Shown here: piece after piece, positions 25,809-34,983 of the stretch
Layout: each line of letters begins with the position of its first letter
Numbering within the stretch: position 1 is the first letter of the stretch
Assembly (NCBI GenBank): GCA_026713245.1
Contig: JAPOOU010000092.1
Span: 1 to 48,310 of the forward strand
Source of the DNA: Chloroflexota bacterium
GTDB lineage: Bacteria > Chloroflexota > Anaerolineae > Aggregatilineales > Phototrophicaceae
Direction: 5' to 3'
DNA length: 48,310 nucleotides
The notes under the pieces: generated by a model
What the model saw: the letters and a program-made list of their open reading frames with translations, nothing else
Databases searched by the model: none
What the model was told of the DNA's origin: nothing
Translations under genes and position numbers: made by a program

Positions 25809-27272
25809 TCAATCGCTCTTTCCTGGCGAAACGGCGAAACGCGGCGGACGCAGCGCGCCATAGCAATCGGCGCTGGGGTCTTGTAGCGGGTCTGACAAGA
25901 ACGCCCGCATGATTTCTGTAGCGCAGGGCACGGAATCCAACATAACGTGCCCTGCATTTGGGAAAACAAAATGCCAGTTGTTTGGCAGGTGCTCCGCCGC
26001 GAAGCTGCCCCACAGCGCCGGGGTCGCTGGATCATAGGCCCCCGACATTATAAGGCTGGGAATACTGCTCGTCACCGGTCTTTCGATCCGGGGCGTCAGG
26101 GCGGGCACATTCCAGGCCTGGCATTTAGCATAGTGAGCCGCCACTACCTCTCGCGTGGCAGCCATAAGCGCGGGGGCGATCCCATCCGAATCCGTTAGAT
26201 AGCGCTGTGCTTCCGGTACAGCCAAATCCTCCGGGCAGCGCTGTGTCAAGAAGGCGCTTTCGTTTTGCGACGCGCGACCGCCTTCATCACTTGCGAATAG
26301 CTCAGACACCAGCAAAGGCTCAAAATCGTAGTCGCCACCTGCAACAGAAGCGATGAATGCGGGCAGATACGGTATAGCGCCTGTGTGGTGTAGCAATGAT
26401 GACATCATGAGAATAAAGTCGTTGCCGGTTATTGTCATACCAATATTCTGGCCCTGCAATGTAAACTCCTGTGGGGACGCGTTCATTTCCGAAACTACGC
26501 GATAAAATGAGTCGCTGAGCTCGGGATAAGTCTCCTTGCAAACCACGTCCCTGGCGCAGTCTTCGAAAAGTCGATTCAGCGCCATATCCAGGTTCCGCGC
26601 TAATTCCGCTGTGTGGCGCAGCGGCGGGGGATAAACTCCGTCCAACGAAAGCGAGCGGATTCGCTCGGGCGCAGCGCCAGCCAACATGAGCGCCAAGCGA
26701 CTGCCATACGAACTGCCATATACGTTTACTTGCGGCTGGTCAATCAAAAACAGCAGATCGACATAATCCCTGACGATCGCGGGAATCGTATACGCCGTCA
26801 GATCCAAGCCTCTGGCGGAGATTCGCTCGCGGCATTCGCTTACCCAGTCGACAATGTTGGTCGGCTTTTCATCGGGGCATTTCAAAGATGGGAAAGAAAA
26901 ACCAGTACCGCGGGGATCGAGCATAATGATATCGCGCTCTTGACCAAGGTCCGATTCCAGCCATTCGATCAGATCTGACGAAGCTGCTTCGCCAGGACCA
27001 CCTGGCAAATATAGAATCGGCGCACTGTTAGTAGCTCGCCGCGAACTTATCCGCAGCAAGGCCAATTCCAAATTGTAGGCGGATTCGCGCCCATCTCGAA
27101 ATTCCGGCACGACCAGCCACGCACATTCCAGCCGGTCTAGTTGAGATCGTGACAACATACTGGAGAACCAGGAGCATTCCTCGGGCTCGATCCTCGGCGC
27201 TTCCGGCTGCGAATGCACACATGTCGCCATGAGACAAAACAAGCCAACAAGAAAGAAGCGCCTAAAGAACAA
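25809..27272 (-). CDS. secreted alpha/beta-hydrolase peptidase (S33, tripeptidyl/prolyl aminopeptidase-like)
   Basis: Probably removes N-terminal residues from peptides outside the membrane. The 487-residue protein begins at TTG 27272, which follows GGAG by 7 nt. Residues 1–21 look like a signal peptide (FFLVGLFCLMATCVHSQ); MATC is a weak lipobox. The core has APILYLPGGPGEAASS, IIMLDPRGTGFSFPS, nucleophile elbow YGSSYGSRLAL, the acid in SGAYDPATPALWGSF and His in FPNAGHVML. A C-terminal TAP-like block is present. It starts 12 nt after the map stop and is probably cotranscribed with adk-map, in the position where infA normally lies. Confidence 0.87.
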   Translation of the reverse strand: MFFRRFFLVGLFCLMATCVHSQPEAPRIEPEECSWFSSMLSRSQLDRLECAWLVVPEFRDGRESAYNLELALLRISSRRATNSAPILYLPGGPGEAASSDLIEWLESDLGQERDIIMLDPRGTGFSFPSLKCPDEKPTNIVDWVSECRERISARGLDLTAYTIPAIVRDYVDLLFLIDQPQVNVYGSSYGSRLALMLAGAAPERIRSLSLDGVYPPPLRHTAELARNLDMALNRLFEDCARDVVCKETYPELSDSFYRVVSEMNASPQEFTLQGQNIGMTITGNDFILMMSSLLHHTGAIPYLPAFIASVAGGDYDFEPLLVSELFASDEGGRASQNESAFLTQRCPEDLAVPEAQRYLTDSDGIAPALMAATREVVAAHYAKCQAWNVPALTPRIERPVTSSIPSLIMSGAYDPATPALWGSFAAEHLPNNWHFVFPNAGHVMLDSVPCATEIMRAFLSDPLQDPSADCYGALRPPRFAVSPGKSD

Positions 27273-27284
27273 GACTGTTCTCCG

Positions 27285-28070
27285 CTACGGCAATGTCAAG
27301 ATCAATGGTCCATCTTCGGTGATCGCGACCGTGTGCTCGCAGTGCGCGGTCAGCGACCCGTCTTTGGTCACGACCGTCCAACCGTCTTCGAGTTCCATCA
27401 GGTCGCCCCGGCCCGCGATCAGCATTGGTTCGATGGCGTAGGTCATGCCCGCCTGCAAGTCGTAATCTTGCCATTGAATCTTGCTGTTCTTGCCTGGCCA
27501 CCAGTTTGGCACCTGCGGTTCTTCGTGCATCGACTTGCCTACGCCATGGCCGGTGTATTCCCTGGCTACGCTGTAGCCCATTCTGCCGGCGCAGCGCGCC
27601 GTGGCTTTGGCAACATCGCTGATCTTGTTGCCAACTACCGAAGCGCTGATCGCCGCTTCAAGCGCTGCTTCGGTCGCTTCCAGCAATCGCTGCGCCGATC
27701 TGGACACGTTTCCGACGGCGTGGCTGTAGGCGGCGTCGCCAACATAACCACGATAGAAGCAGGCGACGTCCACGCCGATGACATCGCCATCCTGAAGAAT
27801 CCGCTCATGGGAGGGGATGCCGTGGACCAGTTCCTTGTTCACCGACGCAGTTATGGTGGCGGGAAACGGCGGGTGATTCCCCGGCGCATATCCCAGAAAA
27901 CAGGGTGAAGCGCCGTGGTCGCGCAGAACAGCACTCGCGATATCGTCCAGTGTTTTGGTCGAGACGCCCGGTTCGATGGCGCGGCGCATTTCTTCGTGGG
28001 CGATCGCGACGATGCGCCCGGCTTCGCGCATTATCTCGAGTTCTTCCGTGGTCTTGAGTACAGGAGCCAT
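27285..28070 (-). CDS. map: methionine aminopeptidase, type I
   Basis: Removes the initiator methionine from nascent proteins. ATG 28070 (MAPVLKTTEELEIMREAGRI) gives 261 residues; the longer frame runs into unrelated sequence. The metal ligands are in VIGVDVACFYRGYVGDAAYS, GHGVGKSMHEEPQVPNW, IEPM and the final CEHTVAITEDGP. It lies 28 nt after adk, the usual partner. The peptidase gene follows where infA is expected. Confidence 0.96.
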   Translation of the reverse strand: MAPVLKTTEELEIMREAGRIVAIAHEEMRRAIEPGVSTKTLDDIASAVLRDHGASPCFLGYAPGNHPPFPATITASVNKELVHGIPSHERILQDGDVIGVDVACFYRGYVGDAAYSHAVGNVSRSAQRLLEATEAALEAAISASVVGNKISDVAKATARCAGRMGYSVAREYTGHGVGKSMHEEPQVPNWWPGKNSKIQWQDYDLQAGMTYAIEPMLIAGRGDLMELEDGWTVVTKDGSLTAHCEHTVAITEDGPLILTLP

Positions 28071-28098
28071 TGTCTTGCTCGGCGCAATCGGGCGAATG

Positions 28099-28800
28099 CT
28101 AGCGGGCGTCGAGCAGGCTGCGGACCTCCGCCCATACCGCCTCAATCGACTGATCCGCATTGACCTTGCGCATGATGCCCTTGCTTTCAAAATAGCTGAT
28201 CAAGGGCTGCGTCGTTTCCAAGAAAGTGTCGATCCGCTTGATTATCGCATCGGCGCTCGCGTCATCCGGTCGACGCTTCAACGGTATATCTCCAGTAGAA
28301 AGCGATGCTTCCAATCGCGGCGGGAAAAGATGATCGTCGGAATTCACCCAACGAAAATCAACGCCGTCGGAGTTGTAATAGTAGTTGTAGCTCTCGCCGT
28401 TTGCCGCGCTAACGCGACCGAAGGCGCGTTTGAAAGCCGTATACAGATCGAGTTCGAGCAAGAGCACCGCATCCACCTTGGCGCCCTTGGCGGCCAAGTG
28501 AGATTCCAAAAATTGCGCCTGAATCTGATTGCGCGGATAGCCGTCCAGGATGACGCCGTTCCCAGCATCGTCTTGCCTGAGCCGATCTTCGACGATGGCA
28601 TTTGTAGTACTGTCATCAACCAGCCGGCCGGAGGCCATGATATCCTGGACCTTTAGTGCTAGCGTGTCGCTGCGCGTCCGCATCGCGCGGAAGAGATCGC
28701 CAGTAGATACCTGTGGAATACCGTAATGCTCTTCAATCAGTCGCGCCTGCAGGCCTTTGCCCGCGCCTTGCACACCCATCAGTATGACATAAAGACTCAT
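28099..28800 (-). CDS. adk: adenylate kinase
   Basis: Interconverts ATP plus AMP with two ADP. The 233 residues carry a P-loop (VILMGVQGAGKGLQARLIEE), AMP-binding VSTGDLFRAMRTRS, and GVILDGYPRNQIQAQFLESH. The LID (about 125–185) has no zinc cysteines and is diverged (NGESYNYYYNSDGVDFRW). In the P-loop the usual GKGTQA reads GKGLQA, replacing a conserved Thr with Leu. Two tandem terminators separate it from secY, so adk-map-peptidase probably starts from its own promoter, which I could not locate with confidence. Confidence 0.93.
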   Translation of the reverse strand: MSLYVILMGVQGAGKGLQARLIEEHYGIPQVSTGDLFRAMRTRSDTLALKVQDIMASGRLVDDSTTNAIVEDRLRQDDAGNGVILDGYPRNQIQAQFLESHLAAKGAKVDAVLLLELDLYTAFKRAFGRVSAANGESYNYYYNSDGVDFRWVNSDDHLFPPRLEASLSTGDIPLKRRPDDASADAIIKRIDTFLETTQPLISYFESKGIMRKVNADQSIEAVWAEVRSLLDAR

Positions 28801-28862
28801 CGCACTATCTCCATTGACCCACCGCGCAGCTGGTTTAAGACCATCCTACGACTGCATCAGGC

Positions 28863-28892
28863 AAAAAATAAAGCCGAGCACAGCCGCTCGGC
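28863..28892 (-). terminator. second of two tandem terminators after secY
   Basis: On the minus strand GCCGAGC (28892–28886) pairs perfectly with GCTCGGC (28879–28873) and is followed by TTTATTTTTT. The stem overlaps the left end of repeat copy b. Confidence 0.8.
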
Positions 28893-28982
28893 GGCAACGA
28901 AAAAGTCTACCGCGCTCACAAAAAAATAACAAACCCGCTCCTTGCGTGAGCAAGGGGGGTTTATTATAAAAGGAGATACTCG
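28882..28982 (+). repeat. dispersed ~100-bp repeat, copy b
   Basis: Starts AGCCGCTCGGCGGCAACGAA and continues with CGCGCTCAC, an inverted-repeat hairpin and GGGTTTATTATAAAAGGAG. It aligns along its length with copies at 203–302, 37883–37982 (inverted) and 44795–44895 (inverted). It is oriented opposite to secY and adk transcription and provides the hairpins that act as terminators there. Confidence 0.6.
28918..28962 (-). terminator. first of two tandem terminators after secY
   Basis: On the minus strand CCTTGC (28955–28950) and GCAAGG (28945–28940) pair around TCAC, with an outer AAACCC/GGGTTT extension (28962–28957 with 28936–28931). A T-rich run (TGTTATTTTTTT) follows. It lies about 48 nt after the secY stop. 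Confidence 0.8.
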
Positions 28983-29009
28983 GCAAAGTCGTGATCAGGC
29001 TCCGGGCAA

Positions 29010-30356
29010 TTAGCGCATGAAACCTTCGTAGTTGCGCATAACCAACTGCGCTTCCAACTGGCGCATCGTGTCAATAACCACACCGACAACGATAATCAGA
29101 CCCGAGCCGGAAATCACCAGACCGGCATTAATGACCGCTCCCGACGTCGAAGCCTCCAGCGGAAAGATGATGCGATTGACCAGATCAACCATGCCCGGGA
29201 TAATCGCGATAACTCCGAGGAAAAACGCGCCCACAAAGGTGATGCGGCGCGTCGTCGTTTTGATGTAATCTTCGGTGCGTTTGCCCGGCCTAATGCCAGG
29301 AATGAATCCGCCATTGCGCTGCAAGGTCTCGGCAAGATTCTGGTTGCCAACCATCACCTCGGCATAGAAGAATGTAAAACCAACAGTCATCAGGAAAAAT
29401 GTTCCCCAATACAGCAGTCCTTGCTGGTTGCCAAAGGTCGACTGAATGGTATTACCCACCGCGCCGGGTGGAAACAAGCTGGCGACAATCGCCGGAAATG
29501 TGATAATCGATTGCGCAAAGATCAATGGGATCATGCCGACCGGATTAACCCGCAACGGAATGAAACTGTCCTGCTGCGCGAATTGTCGATTCCCACGCAC
29601 GCGCCTGCCGTACTGAACGGGAATCCGCCTCACGCCTTCTTGAATGACGACCACCGCCAAAACGCTTAAAATGGTGATGATGACAAATAGCACCAGATTG
29701 TAGACACTGCGATCCGGCTGCTGTGTGAGCAATCGAATCAGGTTTTGCGGCGCTTGCGCGACGATGCCGGCGAAAATGATTATTGAAATACCATTGCCGA
29801 TCCCTTGTTCGGTGATCAACTCGCCCAGCCAGATGGCAAACATCGTACCGGCGGTCATGGTCGTCAAGACCGATACCGTCAATAGCAGGTTGCTGCCAAC
29901 GCCAAAACCAAAGCCGGGGATTATCTCCGTTCCGGTGCCAGTCGCCAGGTTGAAAATACTGATCTGACCCAGCGCCTGCAACACCGCCATCGGGATGGCG
30001 ACATAATAGGTGTATCGTTGAATCTTTTCTTGTCCGCCCGGCTCCCGCTGGATCCGTTCCAGCGCGGGCACAATTGGCACAAGCAACTGAAAGATGATCG
30101 AAGCCGTGATGTAAGGATACACGCCGTTCGCGATCACGCTAAAGTTAGCGACCGCGCCGCCGGAGAGAAGATTCATCACCTGAATCAAGTTGCCGGCGCT
30201 GCTGCCGCTTTCAAATACCTGCCGCAGGGCAACGCGATCCACGCCGACAACAGGCACATGGGCCGCGAACTGGTAGACCACCAGAATAAACCCGGTGAAT
30301 AGCAGTTTGTTCCGTACATCGGGCAAACGCCATGCGTTACGCAAAGCTTGTATCAT
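29010..30356 (-). CDS. secY: protein translocase subunit SecY
   Basis: Forms the channel of the SecYEG translocon. The 448-residue protein has ten hydrophobic segments. Conserved parts include LLFTGFILVVYQFAAHVPVV near the N-terminus, the plug region GGAVANFSVIANGVYPYITA, NGISIIIFAGIVAQ, and the cytoplasmic C5 loop GGFIPGIRPGKRTEDYI. ACGAGGGTT precedes ATG. It closes the spc operon and is followed by tandem terminators, separating it from adk. Confidence 0.97.
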   Translation of the reverse strand: MIQALRNAWRLPDVRNKLLFTGFILVVYQFAAHVPVVGVDRVALRQVFESGSSAGNLIQVMNLLSGGAVANFSVIANGVYPYITASIIFQLLVPIVPALERIQREPGGQEKIQRYTYYVAIPMAVLQALGQISIFNLATGTGTEIIPGFGFGVGSNLLLTVSVLTTMTAGTMFAIWLGELITEQGIGNGISIIIFAGIVAQAPQNLIRLLTQQPDRSVYNLVLFVIITILSVLAVVVIQEGVRRIPVQYGRRVRGNRQFAQQDSFIPLRVNPVGMIPLIFAQSIITFPAIVASLFPPGAVGNTIQSTFGNQQGLLYWGTFFLMTVGFTFFYAEVMVGNQNLAETLQRNGGFIPGIRPGKRTEDYIKTTTRRITFVGAFFLGVIAIIPGMVDLVNRIIFPLEASTSGAVINAGLVISGSGLIIVVGVVIDTMRQLEAQLVMRNYEGFMR

Positions 30357-30428
30357 AACCCTCGTCCCTCGATAAAAGGCGTCCGTCGGGAACTACTGTA
30401 CGCGTTTCCACGGCGCCTGCGATGTTGC

Positions 30429-30452
30429 TGCGTGTATACACCGTATACGCAA
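30429..30452 (-). other. inverted repeat in the rplO–secY spacer
   Basis: TGCGTGTATAC and GTATACGCA form an imperfect stem around ACC in the 167-nt spacer between rplO and secY. No T-tract follows. It may be a regulatory or transcript-processing hairpin; nothing else in the spacer is recognisable. Confidence 0.35.
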
Positions 30453-30523
30453 GAACGCGACTGACGTCTCAGGCAGCCTATACGACCTCGCTCCGACTGA
30501 CCAGACCCCTCTAGTCGCATGCC

Positions 30524-31051
30524 CTACTCGCTGTCGCCGTAGAGCCGCTCCAAATCTACCTTGCGCAGTTTTTTGACGGTCGCGCGCGCGCCCGTCACCT
30601 TGAGCGGTAGCCGAACAACGCTGCCGCCGGCGCCTTCGATCTTTTCCGCAGCGCTTCTTGTGAATTTGTTCGCATGCACTTCCAGCTTCTTGACCAGTTC
30701 GCCGCGGCCGAGAACCTTGATCGGTTCATCAGCCTTGCGGACCAGGCCCGCTGCCTTTAACGACGCGCCGTTGACGACAGCGCCGTCATCAAAGCGCGCT
30801 TCTATCATATCCACATTCACTTCCTGATAATTGATCGCGAATATGTTGGTGAAACCGCGCTTAAAGGGAAGCCGCCGCACCAATGGCAATTGGCCGCCTT
30901 CAAAGTAGGGACCCTTGCCCCCGCCGCTGCGCGCGCCCTGTCCCTTGTGGCCACGTCCGGCGGTCTTGCCTTGGCCGGCCGCAATGCCCCGTCCAACGCG
31001 TTTACGCTTGCGCTTTGAACCGGGATCTGGTTTCAAGTCATGCAATTTCAT
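30524..31051 (-). CDS. rplO: 50S ribosomal protein L15
   Basis: Large-subunit assembly protein, 175 residues against a usual 145–150. It opens [20 protein letters not shown] with the [20 protein letters not shown] motif. The extra length is a C-terminal tail ([17 protein letters not shown]). Its ATG overlaps the rpmD stop by ATGA. Confidence 0.96.
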   Translation of the reverse strand: MKLHDLKPDPGSKRKRKRVGRGIAAGQGKTAGRGHKGQGARSGGGKGPYFEGGQLPLVRRLPFKRGFTNIFAINYQEVNVDMIEARFDDGAVVNGASLKAAGLVRKADEPIKVLGRGELVKKLEVHANKFTRSAAEKIEGAGGSVVRLPLKVTGARATVKKLRKVDLERLYGDSE

Positions 31052-31251
31052 GATTCGTCGACCTCTTCGACTGTGACCAGGTGGCTGACCTTGGCGATCA
31101 TTCCGCGAAACTGAGGCGCGTCGGCGATCAGCACCGTCCGACCCATACGCCGCAAACCGAGCGACTTGACGGTGGCTTTCTGCTTGCTGTTATAGCCGAT
31201 GGGACTCTTGACCAAGGTTACCTTCAGCATTTTTCCCCGTTGCTCACTCAT
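31048..31251 (-). CDS. rpmD: 50S ribosomal protein L30
   Basis: A 67-residue large-subunit protein. ATG 31251 overlaps the end of rpsE; the core is [20 protein letters not shown] followed by [13 protein letters not shown] start at 31230 (MLKVTLV) would fit family length equally well. It lies between rpsE and rplO as usual. Confidence 0.94.
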   Translation of the reverse strand: MSEQRGKMLKVTLVKSPIGYNSKQKATVKSLGLRRMGRTVLIADAPQFRGMIAKVSHLVTVEEVDES

Positions 31252-31807
31252 GGTCCGCACCTCGGGCGCTTCGACGTTCCCAAACCGGGGCAACTTCGTG
31301 CACCTGCTTGCCGCGCATTTGCGCCAATTGTTCCGCGCCACGCAATTGCTTCAGCGCGTCGAGCGTCGCCATGGTAACGTTGAGCAAGTTGGCGCTGCCT
31401 TGACTCTTGGTCAAAATATTGCGCACGCCAACGACTTCCAAAACAGCGCGCACGCCGCCGCCAGCGATAACGCCGGTGCCAGGAGCAGCCGGCTTCAACA
31501 ATACGCGGGCCCCGCCATGACGGCCTGTGACCGTGTATGGGATCGTTGTGCCCGAAAGCGCCACTTTTTCGATATTGCGACGCGCGCGCTCGGCAGCTTT
31601 GCGGATGCTGTCCGGCACGGCCCGCGCCTTGCCGATACCAATACCGACATTGCCTCTGTTGTCGCCAACGACCACCACGGTCCGGAAGGCGAAGCGGCGC
31701 CCGCCTTTGATCACCTTGGCAACGCGGCGAATATCTACTACGCGTTCATCCAGTTCATCGCGCTCATCCTGGTTCCTGCGCGAATCCCTACGTCTGTTGT
31801 CTGCCAT
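31244..31807 (-). CDS. rpsE: 30S ribosomal protein S5
   Basis: Small-subunit accuracy and mRNA-helicase protein, 187 residues. The charged N-terminus ([18 protein letters not shown]) precedes the conserved [18 protein letters not shown] and [17 protein letters not shown] blocks. The later [20 protein letters not shown] segment is typical. It overlaps rpmD at its 3' end. Confidence 0.97.
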   Translation of the reverse strand: MADNRRRDSRRNQDERDELDERVVDIRRVAKVIKGGRRFAFRTVVVVGDNRGNVGIGIGKARAVPDSIRKAAERARRNIEKVALSGTTIPYTVTGRHGGARVLLKPAAPGTGVIAGGGVRAVLEVVGVRNILTKSQGSANLLNVTMATLDALKQLRGAEQLAQMRGKQVHEVAPVWERRSARGADHE

Positions 31808-31822
31808 ATCTTTTCTCCACGC

Positions 31823-32197
31823 CTATAATTCCAGCCCGGCTTCACGGGCGCCCTGAGCTACCGCCGCCACGCGCCCGGAATATTTGAAGCCTCCGCGATC
31901 AAATACCACAGTGCTTATACCTGCTTCCCGCGCTCGCTCCGCGATCTTCTGCCCGACAATGTTGGCCGCTTCGACCTTATTCTTGTCGGCCAATGCCGGG
32001 GCGACGTCCTTGTCTATCGTCGAGCAAGAAACCAGCGTGCGCCCTCCGATATCATCAATCACCTGAACGAAGACATTGCGGTTGCTACGATAGACATTCA
32101 TTCTCGGACGCTGTGGCGTTCCGGATATATGCCGGCGTACGCGACGATGGCGCCGCTTGCGAGCGATATACTTCCTGCGACCTACTATGTCAGCCAT
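31823..32197 (-). CDS. rplR: 50S ribosomal protein L18
   Basis: 5S rRNA-binding protein, 124 residues. Recognised by [36 protein letters not shown] and the C-terminal [18 protein letters not shown]. It lies between rplF and rpsE, as is standard. Confidence 0.96.
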   Translation of the reverse strand: MADIVGRRKYIARKRRHRRVRRHISGTPQRPRMNVYRSNRNVFVQVIDDIGGRTLVSCSTIDKDVAPALADKNKVEAANIVGQKIAERAREAGISTVVFDRGGFKYSGRVAAVAQGAREAGLEL

Positions 32198-32252
32198 TTA
32201 TCCAACCTCATGTTTTCTGGTCACACGACGATGGGCATCACCGCCGCGCGCC

Positions 32253-32801
32253 TTATTTCTTGCCAGCCTTGCCAGCCTTGCGCCGCACATATTCCCCAAA
32301 ATAGCGAACACCCTTTCCTTTATAAGGCTCCGGCGGCCGCCATCCGCGGATATCTGCCGCTACCTGACCAACAACCTGTTTGTTGATCCCGTCCACATGG
32401 ATGATAGAGCCGCGCGAATCCTGCGGAACATCAAAGCTGATATTCTCCGGAGGCTCGACAAGGATCTCATGTGAGTGGCCAAGCCGCAATTGCAGCTTCT
32501 TGCCCTGCAAAACCGCTTGATAACCGACACCATGAATCTCCAATGATTTGCGATAACCCTGGGATACGCCGGTCACCATATTCGCCAGCAATGAGCGTGT
32601 TAAACCGTGCAATGCTCTGTGATGGCGCAAGTCCGTCGGGCGCTCGACGATCAAAGTTCCGTCATCTTGCCGGATCATCATCTCCGGATGGAACTCCTGC
32701 GTTAGCTCACCCTTGGGACCTCTTACAGTCACCGAATTCTTTTCGATTGTGACTGTCACCTTGTCCGGAAGGACGACCGGTTGCTTTCCAATGCGAGACA
32801 T
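32253..32801 (-). CDS. rplF: 50S ribosomal protein L6
   Basis: Large-subunit protein near the GTPase-associated centre, 182 residues. It begins MSRIGKQPVVLPDKVTVTIE, has VRGPKGELTQEF, and ends with WRPPEPYKGKGVRYFGEYVR and a basic tail. Both L6 repeats are complete. Confidence 0.97.
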   Translation of the reverse strand: MSRIGKQPVVLPDKVTVTIEKNSVTVRGPKGELTQEFHPEMMIRQDDGTLIVERPTDLRHHRALHGLTRSLLANMVTGVSQGYRKSLEIHGVGYQAVLQGKKLQLRLGHSHEILVEPPENISFDVPQDSRGSIIHVDGINKQVVGQVAADIRGWRPPEPYKGKGVRYFGEYVRRKAGKAGKK

Positions 32802-32816
32802 GATCGTTCCCTTCCC

Positions 32817-33230
32817 CTACCAGATATAACAGAGCACTTCGCCACCGACGCCGCTGCGACGAGCTTGTTGCGCCGTCATGACGCCTTTCGGCGTTGTTAC
32901 GATGGCGATGCCAGTTCCGCTCAAAACGATCGGCAACTCGCTGCGCTTACGATATACGCGGCGTCCAGGCTTACTGATGCGCCTGAGTTGCGTAATCACC
33001 GGGCGCCGATCTCTGCGAGAACCAAAATACTTCAACTGAATACGAATCAACGGCACCGGGGTCTCATCGCCAATCGTATAGTCCTCAACATAGCCCTCTT
33101 CCTTTAGAATGCGGGCGATCTCGATTTTTATGTTCGATTTGGGTACGATCACCTCGAGCTTGCCTGCCGTCAACGCATTACGGACGCGCGTCAACATATC
33201 AGCAATGGGATCATTTGTCACATTTGACAC
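32817..33230 (-). CDS. rpsH: 30S ribosomal protein S8
   Basis: Central-domain 16S rRNA-binding protein, 137 residues. Landmarks are DPIADMLTRVRNALTAGK, RRISKPGRRVYRKRSELP and the C-terminal GVMTAQQARRSGVGGEVLCY. In many bacteria S8 also represses its own operon, but no target site is evident here. Confidence 0.97.
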   Translation of the reverse strand: MSNVTNDPIADMLTRVRNALTAGKLEVIVPKSNIKIEIARILKEEGYVEDYTIGDETPVPLIRIQLKYFGSRRDRRPVITQLRRISKPGRRVYRKRSELPIVLSGTGIAIVTTPKGVMTAQQARRSGVGGEVLCYIW

Positions 33231-33242
33231 CGTTTCCGCCTC

Positions 33243-33425
33243 CTACCAACTCGACTTTACAACGCCGGGAATCTCGCCGTTTAGCGCCATCTCGCGAAAG
33301 CAAATCCGGCACAAACCAAAGCGGCGGATATACGCGCGTGGACGCCCGCATACCTTGCAACGATTACGCACGCGCACATCGAACTTGCGACGCTGTTCCC
33401 GATACTGCATACATTTCTTCGCCAT
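33243..33425 (-). CDS. rpsN: 30S ribosomal protein S14, zinc type
   Basis: The 60-residue short form begins at ATG 33425 ([20 protein letters not shown]). Two CxxC pairs ([14 protein letters not shown] and LCRICF) bind zinc. The zinc-free S14 form has about 100 residues, so this is the type Z version. The longer frame containing it is a shadow of rplE. Confidence 0.96.
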   Translation of the reverse strand: MAKKCMQYREQRRKFDVRVRNRCKVCGRPRAYIRRFGLCRICFREMALNGEIPGVVKSSW

Positions 33426-33435
33426 ATATGTCCCT

Positions 33436-33978
33436 CTAATTCCCCTGGAAAGGCATGCCGAGCAGCGAAAGCAATCGGCGCCCTTCCTCGTCTGTATTTG
33501 CCGTAGTGACAATCGTGATCTCCATCCCGCGCACCTTGTCGATCTTGTCGAAGTCGATCTCTGGGAAGACCAGTTGCTCGCGCAGGCCGACCGTGAAATT
33601 CCCGCGACCGTCCAACTTGGACGATACACCGCGGAAGTCGCGAATACGCGGCAACGCGATGTTGACCAGACGATCGTACAGCGACCACATCCTTTGCTTG
33701 CGCAAGGTCACCTTTGCGCCGATGGCGCGCCCTTCGCGCAACTTATAAGTCGCAATGCTCTTCTTAGCGCGGGTTACAATCGGCTGCTGACCGGTGATCA
33801 CCTTCAGATCCTCGACGGCGCCGTCAAGCGATTTGGGTTCATCGATCGCTTCACCAACACCTATATTAAGCGTTATCTTGCTAATGATCGGCACTTGCAT
33901 CAGATTGGTATAGCCAAATTCTTGCTGCAAGATCGGCACAACCTCTTCCTGATAGCGGGTATACATGCGGTTTTCCAT
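33436..33978 (-). CDS. rplE: 50S ribosomal protein L5
   Basis: 5S rRNA-binding protein contacting P-site tRNA. I choose ATG 33978 ([20 protein letters not shown]), with GGAGCGAGG upstream, giving 180 residues as in the family; the longer frame overlaps rpl[21 protein letters not shown], the [20 protein letters not shown] block and [19 protein letters not shown] are diagnostic. Confidence 0.96.
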   Translation of the reverse strand: MENRMYTRYQEEVVPILQQEFGYTNLMQVPIISKITLNIGVGEAIDEPKSLDGAVEDLKVITGQQPIVTRAKKSIATYKLREGRAIGAKVTLRKQRMWSLYDRLVNIALPRIRDFRGVSSKLDGRGNFTVGLREQLVFPEIDFDKIDKVRGMEITIVTTANTDEEGRRLLSLLGMPFQGN

Positions 33979-33997
33979 AATTCGCCTCGCTCCGTCG

Positions 33998-34324
33998 CTA
34001 TCTGATGTCGCCATCACATAATTTGCAGAATCGTGTCTTGACGCCATCATCGGCTATGCGATAGCCCACACGGGTGCGCTTGTCGCAACTGCCGCAAACC
34101 ACCATCACGTTCGACAAATGCAGCGGCGCTTCGAATTCGATAATCTGCGCTGGAATCTGCTGGCCGCCGGGCGCGGGGCGCGCTTTGCGATGTCGTTTCA
34201 TGATGTTAACGCCATTGATGATCACGCGGTCTTTCTTGATTAGAACGCGCACAACCTCGCCGCGCAGCCCCTTGTCCTTCCCAGCGACCACTTCGACAGT
34301 GTCGCCTTGTTTCACACGTTGCAT
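33998..34324 (-). CDS. rplX: 50S ribosomal protein L24
   Basis: Assembly initiator of the large subunit, 108 residues. The KOW motif is [20 protein letters not shown], followed by [13 protein letters not shown]. The C-terminus has two cysteine pairs ([15 protein letters not shown] and [11 protein letters not shown]), a probable zinc knuckle. Confidence 0.96.
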   Translation of the reverse strand: MQRVKQGDTVEVVAGKDKGLRGEVVRVLIKKDRVIINGVNIMKRHRKARPAPGGQQIPAQIIEFEAPLHLSNVMVVCGSCDKRTRVGYRIADDGVKTRFCKLCDGDIR

Positions 34325-34338
34325 GATACTTCCCTCGT

Positions 34339-34710
34339 TTACAGCGTCTCTGGCGCCAGCGATACGATTTTCATAAAGCCTTTGTCACGCAACTCGCGCG
34401 CGACCGGCCCAAATACGCGGGTACCGCGCGGGTTTTCCAGGTCTTCCGCCAGGACCACCACGGCGTTGTCGTCAAAACGGATGCTCGAGCCATCGGCGCG
34501 GCGATACTCTTTATGTGTTCGCACGATTACCGCGCGAACTAGTTCTCCCTTTTTTACCGCGCTGGAGGTCGATGCCGCTTTCACCGTGCCCACCACGATA
34601 TCGCCAACATGACCATATTTGACCCGCGACCCGCCTATGACCCGGATAACCAGGATCTCTTGCGCTCCACTGTTATCAGCGACTCTCAGACGAGATTCTG
34701 TCTGAATCAT
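34339..34710 (-). CDS. rplN: 50S ribosomal protein L14
   Basis: Large-subunit protein at the inter-subunit interface. The 123 residues show [20 protein letters not shown], the basic [19 protein letters not shown] block and [20 protein letters not shown]. Length and order are normal. Confidence 0.97.
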   Translation of the reverse strand: MIQTESRLRVADNSGAQEILVIRVIGGSRVKYGHVGDIVVGTVKAASTSSAVKKGELVRAVIVRTHKEYRRADGSSIRFDDNAVVVLAEDLENPRGTRVFGPVARELRDKGFMKIVSLAPETL

Positions 34711-34722
34711 CGTGAACTCTCC

Positions 34723-34983
34723 TTATGATCCCAGTTCGTCCGGCTGTTCCAGCACGGATTCTACGACCCAGCGTTTACGTTTGCTGATTGGGCGGCTTTG
34801 CACGATGCGCACAACCGCTCCGATGCCAGCGCCGGTCTCGTCGTGCGCCATGACCTTCTTCGTCGACGTCACGACCTTACGGTAGATCGGGTGCATCTTG
34901 CGATTCTCAATTGCAACGACAACCGTCTTTTGCATCTTGTCGCTGACGACCGTTCCCACCATGCGTTTGCGTTTATTGGTCAT
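34723..34983 (-). CDS. rpsQ: 30S ribosomal protein S17
   Basis: 16S rRNA-binding OB-fold protein. ATG 34983 has GGAGGGACGAGCG upstream within the end of rpmC, giving 86 residues beginning MTNKRKRMVGTVVSDKMQKT. KVMAHDETGAGIGAVVRIVQ follows. It overlaps rpmC by 11 nt, implying coupled translation. Confidence 0.95.
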   Translation of the reverse strand: MTNKRKRMVGTVVSDKMQKTVVVAIENRKMHPIYRKVVTSTKKVMAHDETGAGIGAVVRIVQSRPISKRKRWVVESVLEQPDELGS

